Of a stretch of 64,000 nucleotides of DNA, positions 60,764 through 64,000 are shown piece by piece. The stretch is from Vibrio sp. 10N (GTDB lineage: Bacteria > Pseudomonadota > Gammaproteobacteria > Enterobacterales > Vibrionaceae), in NCBI RefSeq assembly GCF_036245475.1, contig NZ_BTPM01000002.1:186001-250000 (forward strand). The letters are read 5' to 3'. Both the position numbers and the translations under genes were made by a program. The notes beneath the pieces were generated by a model. That model made no database searches. It was not told the DNA's origin and saw nothing but the letters and a program-made list of their open reading frames with translations. The stretch's first letter is position 1; every line of letters starts with the position of its first letter.

Positions 60764-61963
60764 GTGAAAGAAAACATCATTACAAATGTCCAGTGCATCA
60801 TTACGAAGCCGGACAGACATAATCTTATTACTGTTATCGTTGAAACAGAATCAGGCATCACTGGCTATGGCTGTGCAACCTTTCAGCAGCGTCCACTTGC
60901 TGTAAAAACCATGGTTGATGAATATATTAAACCTTTAGTTGTTGGTCGCAATGCAAATAATATTGAAGACCTGTGGCAAATGATGATGGTGAATTCATAT
61001 TGGCGCAATGGTCCGGTTATTAATAATGCAATCTCTGGTGTTGATATGGCACTTTGGGATATTAAAGCTAAGCTTGCAAATATGCCTCTGCATCAATTGT
61101 TTGGCGGTAAATCTCGCGACGCAATTCAGGTTTACACTCACGCAACCAGTGACACGATGGAAGGTTTATACCAGCAAGTCGATGAGTTTCTAGAGCAAGG
61201 CTACAAACATATTCGCTGTCAGTTAGGCTTCTATGGTGGTGTTCCAGAAAACATGCACACTACGGAGCAGCCAACGGCGGGATCGTATTACGATCAAGAT
61301 CAGTACATGGCGAACACTATCGACATGTTTAAAAAGCTTCGTGAGAAGTATGGCAACCAGTTCCACATTCTTCACGATGTGCATGAAAGACTGTTTCCGA
61401 ATCAAGCGTTGCAGTTTGCCAAGCAAGTTGAGCAGTACTATCCGTACTTTATCGAAGATATTCTGCCACCAAATCAAACCGAGTGGTTGACGAACCTGCG
61501 TAGTCAAACATCTGTGTCGCTGGCACTTGGTGAGCTGTTCAATAATCCAGAAGAGTGGAAGTCGGTGATCATTAATCGCCAGATTGACTTCATCCGCTGT
61601 CACGTGTCGCAAATTGGTGGTATTACACCAGCACTTAAGCTGGGCCACTTATGTGAAAGCTTTGGCGTGCGTATCGCGTGGCACTGTCCGCCAGATATGA
61701 CACCGATTGGCGCAGCGGTGAACACGCACCTGAATGTACATCTCCATAATGCAGCCATTCAAGAGCACGTGCATTACAAAGAGAATACTCGCCGCGTATT
61801 CCCTAATGCAGCAGAGCCGCGACAAGGTTTCTTGTATGCCAGCGAAAAGCCGGGTATTGGCGTGGAAATGGATGTTGAGGCAGCAACGGACTTCCCTGTG
61901 GAGTATCGCGCTCATGAATGGACACAAAGCCGACTGCCTGATGGTTCAATTCATACGCCTTAA
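60764..61963 (+). CDS. RspA-like mandelate-racemase-family sugar-acid dehydratase
   Basis: 399 residues, enolase superfamily, D-mannonate dehydratase/RspA subgroup. Capping domain at the start (VIVETESGITGYGCATFQQR), then YWRNGPVINNAISGVDMALW and DIKAKLANMPLHQLFGGKSR; metal ligands in ILHDVHERL, FIEDILPP and ALGELFNN, and catalytic His in RIAWHCPPD. Such enzymes dehydrate sugar acids to 2-keto-3-deoxy acids; RspA in E. coli is linked to homoserine-lactone/stationary-phase signalling. Start is GTG 60764. It is divergent from a PTS and adjacent to a GntR regulator, suggesting a sugar-derived acid as substrate. Confidence 0.87.
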   Translation: MKENIITNVQCIITKPDRHNLITVIVETESGITGYGCATFQQRPLAVKTMVDEYIKPLVVGRNANNIEDLWQMMMVNSYWRNGPVINNAISGVDMALWDIKAKLANMPLHQLFGGKSRDAIQVYTHATSDTMEGLYQQVDEFLEQGYKHIRCQLGFYGGVPENMHTTEQPTAGSYYDQDQYMANTIDMFKKLREKYGNQFHILHDVHERLFPNQALQFAKQVEQYYPYFIEDILPPNQTEWLTNLRSQTSVSLALGELFNNPEEWKSVIINRQIDFIRCHVSQIGGITPALKLGHLCESFGVRIAWHCPPDMTPIGAAVNTHLNVHLHNAAIQEHVHYKENTRRVFPNAAEPRQGFLYASEKPGIGVEMDVEAATDFPVEYRAHEWTQSRLPDGSIHTP

Positions 61964-61985
61964 TAGTCGAAAATAAAAGAAGCAA

Positions 61986-62020
61986 ATCAAAACGACCGCT
62001 AATTTAGCGGTCGTTTTGAT
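61986..62020. terminator. Bidirectional terminator
   Basis: CGACCGCTAA pairs with TTAGCGGTCG around a single T, with ATCAAAA and TTTTGAT outside. It overlaps the last codons of the GntR gene. Confidence 0.85.
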
Positions 62021-62717
62021 CTCGGTACTGCAAACTTTCGTTATTAAATTTGGTGTGATACGTGCATTGGTAATTAATATCTATAATGTCGCTGACAATA
62101 AAAGCTTCACCAGAGGTTAAAAAACCGCGGTTGGTAATATTCATTGCAGAGGTTGAGCGCTTACATTGTAATATTTTCGCATCTTCTGATGATACGCTAA
62201 CGGCTTTGTAAGTGGTAAGGTAGCTATCTATTTCTAACCCAAGTGAAAGTGCTAGCTTTTGCAGCGAACTCTCCACCAGAGTATCATTCATTTTAGGGAA
62301 TAAATGTACGGGTAAAATAGTCTCTTCAATTTGAGTGATCTTATCTTGTACTAGTCTTAAGCGTTTGATATGCCACAGGTAATCATCCTCACCTATAGAA
62401 AATACTTGCATCTCATGATGTGTGGGGATGCGTTTATTTAGCTGAACTTTCTTATAAGAAATATGCTCAAAGCTGTTTTCAGTGATAGAGTTATAAATTA
62501 GTGGTGTACCGATAATTGCAGTATTAACAAAATAACCGGATCCTGTTTTCGGTTTTACCACACCAATCGCTTCAAGTTTTGCTAAGGCCTTCCTAATTGA
62601 AAACCTCGACAACTGATACTTGTCGGCTAGCTCCCTTTCTGAAGGGAGTTTTTGGGTGATCACACCTTGGCAGATTTTGCTGATCAGATCTTGAACCAGC
62701 TGTTCGTGCTTTTTCAT
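62004..62717 (-). CDS. GntR family regulator with UTRA domain
   Basis: About 237 residues: winged HTH at ~1-70 (LVQDLISKICQGVITQKLPS; YQLSRFSIRKALAKLEAIGV then VKPKTGSGYFV) and a UTRA effector domain from ~85. ATG 62717 (MKKHEQLVQD) is chosen; a TTG at 62738 would add seven residues. Convergent with the RspA-like gene, and the likely repressor of it and of the PTS EIIBC gene. Distinct from the GntR regulator at 48283. Confidence 0.87.
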   Translation of the reverse strand: MKKHEQLVQDLISKICQGVITQKLPSERELADKYQLSRFSIRKALAKLEAIGVVKPKTGSGYFVNTAIIGTPLIYNSITENSFEHISYKKVQLNKRIPTHHEMQVFSIGEDDYLWHIKRLRLVQDKITQIEETILPVHLFPKMNDTLVESSLQKLALSLGLEIDSYLTTYKAVSVSSEDAKILQCKRSTSAMNITNRGFLTSGEAFIVSDIIDINYQCTYHTKFNNESLQYRDQNDR

Positions 62718-62825
62718 CGAGAAGGGCAACAGTTGCAACAGATAAATTTAATGATAGCGATGAAGGGGCTAAGTTGGCAAACGTATTCGCGGGACGAGGT
62801 CGATGTTTTAGCACAAAGGCTTGAT

Positions 62826-62850
62826 GCCAAGCGAGCAATGCTCGCTTGGC
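62826..62850. terminator. Perfect hairpin after lipoprotein gene
   Basis: GCCAAGCGAGC-AAT-GCTCGCTTGGC, 11-bp perfect stem, 10 bp beyond the lipoprotein stop. Neither strand carries a T-run, so it is more likely an mRNA-end stabiliser than an independent terminator. Confidence 0.5.
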
Positions 62851-62859
62851 GCTAGAGAT

Positions 62860-63390
62860 TTATTGGCATTGGTTAAGACTTACAGCAATTGGGTTCGCTT
62901 TTTCGTCAAATTTCACCGACCAAACGTATTTACCAGCGGCTTCAATGGTTGATTTGGTGTCTTTCCCGTAGCCGCCCCATTTCAATACTTTCGTTTCGCC
63001 AACGTTGAGAACTCGACCGTCTGCGGTGAACTGCGGTTTCCAGTCTGACGCTGCGTACTGCATGGAGTATTTCCCCGGTTTCTCCTCGACTACAGCTTGA
63101 TATAGACCATCGCCTTTATGCTCAAATACGCGAGCGTCGATGTGCTTCCAGCTTGCACCAGGGAAGGTGCCAACGACATAAAGCTTTTTACGTACAGGGC
63201 CTGCTTCAGAAACTGTCGGGTTGTCACAGGCTGCCATCATAGCAGTGTCAACACCTGCTGGAGCAGCGGCTACCGCCGCAGTTGTCGTTGCTGTCGTCTC
63301 ATCCGCTGAAGAAGTTGCTGGATCTGACGCACAGCCAAACATAAGTGCACTCATCACTGCCATAGACAAAGCAGATTTTATTGATGTCAT
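62860..63390 (-). CDS. Exported lipoprotein with possible carbohydrate-binding fold
   Basis: 176 residues from ATG 63390, with AGGAC upstream. MTSIKSALSMAVMSALMFGC is a lipoprotein signal with the lipobox LMFGC, so the protein is anchored at the envelope. A low-complexity Ala/Thr linker (SSADETTATTTAAVAAAPAG) follows, then a ~100-residue beta-rich domain (KLYVVGTFPGASWKHIDARV; YQAVVEEKPGKYSMQYAASD) that resembles the E-set/carbohydrate-binding modules of pullulanases and glycogen-binding domains. Maltodextrin binding would fit the mal genes in the region, but this is inference. It stands alone. Confidence 0.75.
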   Translation of the reverse strand: MTSIKSALSMAVMSALMFGCASDPATSSADETTATTTAAVAAAPAGVDTAMMAACDNPTVSEAGPVRKKLYVVGTFPGASWKHIDARVFEHKGDGLYQAVVEEKPGKYSMQYAASDWKPQFTADGRVLNVGETKVLKWGGYGKDTKSTIEAAGKYVWSVKFDEKANPIAVSLNQCQ

Positions 63391-63774
63391 GGGTTGTCCT
63401 TTTTTTGTTTTGATTAGGGCGAAGCCAGCATAATGAGAGCGAGATTGGAGCCAATCATCCCTTGATATGGGTGATAGGGGAGTAGCCACAAGGATGAGAG
63501 TAATGGGTCACAAAGTGTGCAATAGATTGATAAGGTTTTGTTGACCGGTTTAGATGAATGTTCTTTTAAGCTGTGTCTTTTATGAGGGGCATTGGTGTGT
63601 TTTCTTTCTGATTGGTGTAGGTGTGATATTAAGTTCGATATATATCAAATTGCTAACAGGATCTATGTTGGTACGCGAGTTGAGGTCACTTTTCATGTCG
63701 TGAGTGAAGCATAGTGAACGGAATAGATACTCGACGCGTAGATAGCAGAGCAAGCGCTGAAAAAGGAGAACACC
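63391..63774. other. Divergent intergenic region
   Basis: Carries the promoters of the lipoprotein gene (minus) and the TPR gene (plus). The reading frames here have no homology-like features. AT-rich near 63640 (GATATATATC-like) but no assignable operator. Confidence 0.35.
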
Positions 63775-64000
63775 ATGCAACTGCTAATCGTCGTACTGAC
63801 CTCAATGGTCATTTCTTTTAGTGCTTGGTCCGCTGGGTCTGGCTCGAGCTATAACTCGCTTAATAAAGCGCAGCGTACCTACAATAAAGGTGTCGAACTG
63901 ATGATGAATAAACAGTTTTTTGATGCCGAGAAAAAATTTCGTGCCGCACTAAAACGAGACAAAAATTGGGCACAGGCCCACAACAACCTCGCTTATACCC
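63775..64000 (+). CDS. TPR-repeat exported protein, partial
   Basis: The first 75 codons of a gene cut by the right edge. MQLLIVVLTSMVISFSAWSA is a signal peptide; then SLNKAQRTYNKGVELMMNKQ and FFDAEKKFRAALKRDKNWAQ, then AHNNLAYT, which is a tetratricopeptide repeat (the alanines and W-x-x-A-x-x-N-x-A-x pattern are clear). AAGGAG lies 7 bp before the ATG. The rest of the gene is beyond the window, so length and function are unknown. Confidence 0.75.
   Translation, partial: MQLLIVVLTSMVISFSAWSAGSGSSYNSLNKAQRTYNKGVELMMNKQFFDAEKKFRAALKRDKNWAQAHNNLAYT

Noticed and set aside
1..64000. tRNA, rRNA, integron attC or replication origin
   Set aside because: No cloverleaf with a CCA end, rRNA segment, attC array or DnaA/RctB-type repeat cluster could be recognised by eye.

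Overview
The window looks like a piece of a Vibrio genome, most likely the smaller, accessory-rich chromosome. This is inferred from the divergent malK / malEFG locus, a VpsT/CsgD-type regulator, the PTS and GH1/GH13 sugar genes and moderate GC. Apart from the insertion sequences and the RHS locus it reads as ordinary chromosomal backbone rich in carbohydrate-uptake operons.

Layout. 1-3.7 kb: minus-strand MoxR ATPase - DUF58 - DUF4381 - VWA - VWA operon (last gene cut by the window edge). 3.9-5.4 kb: a small acidic protein and a VpsT-like c-di-GMP-responsive LuxR regulator. 5.6-6.7 kb: intact IS903-like (IS5 family) element. 6.8-12.6 kb: malK and divergent malE-malF-malG, with MalT-like and CRP-like sites between them and a terminator-ended candidate sRNA (MicX-like) after malG. 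12.7-19.3 kb: His-rich exported protein, CDF-like transporter, LysR regulator divergent from an intracellular GH13 glucosidase, rhodanese, DsbA-fold protein, a gene remnant, and a 52-aa zinc-ribbon-like gene. 19.6-22.8 kb: a second MalE and an intracellular GH13 alpha-amylase. Similar ATAGA-N5-TCTAT dyads lie before these two genes and in the LysR/glucosidase gap, suggesting one maltodextrin sub-regulon. 23.0-25.7 kb: thioesterase, EamA exporter, a 263-bp nested palindrome, and an AraC regulator.

26.0-33.7 kb: a giant secreted SpvB/FG-GAP/RHS protein interrupted by one in-frame TGA, exactly where a repeat unit needs cysteine; it is followed by its RHS core, a variable tip and a candidate membrane immunity protein. 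A decayed IS903-like copy follows. 34.9-38.2 kb: two overlapping gene pairs encoding four membrane proteins that resemble the periplasmic CSS redox-sensor domain but lack any EAL output domain. 38.2-43.3 kb: LacI regulator, cellobiose/chitobiose-type PTS EIIB-EIIC-EIIA and a divergent extra EIIC, with shared LacI-type operators. 43.3-48.9 kb: EamA transporter, DEDDh exonuclease, an IS1182-family element inserted in a terminator hairpin, GH1 6-phospho-beta-glucosidase and a GntR/UTRA regulator. 49.1-52.5 kb: a sigma-54 activator without sensor domain, followed by a sigma-54-type promoter and a large secreted protein.

52.7-58.9 kb: CDGSH/glutamate-synthase-like protein, Rob-like AraC regulator, MerR-methyltransferase fusion, a gloA-nemA detoxification operon and an orphan NifW-like gene. 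59.0-62.7 kb: PTS EIIBC divergent from an RspA-like sugar-acid dehydratase, with a GntR regulator. 62.8-64.0 kb: a lipoprotein and the start of a TPR protein.
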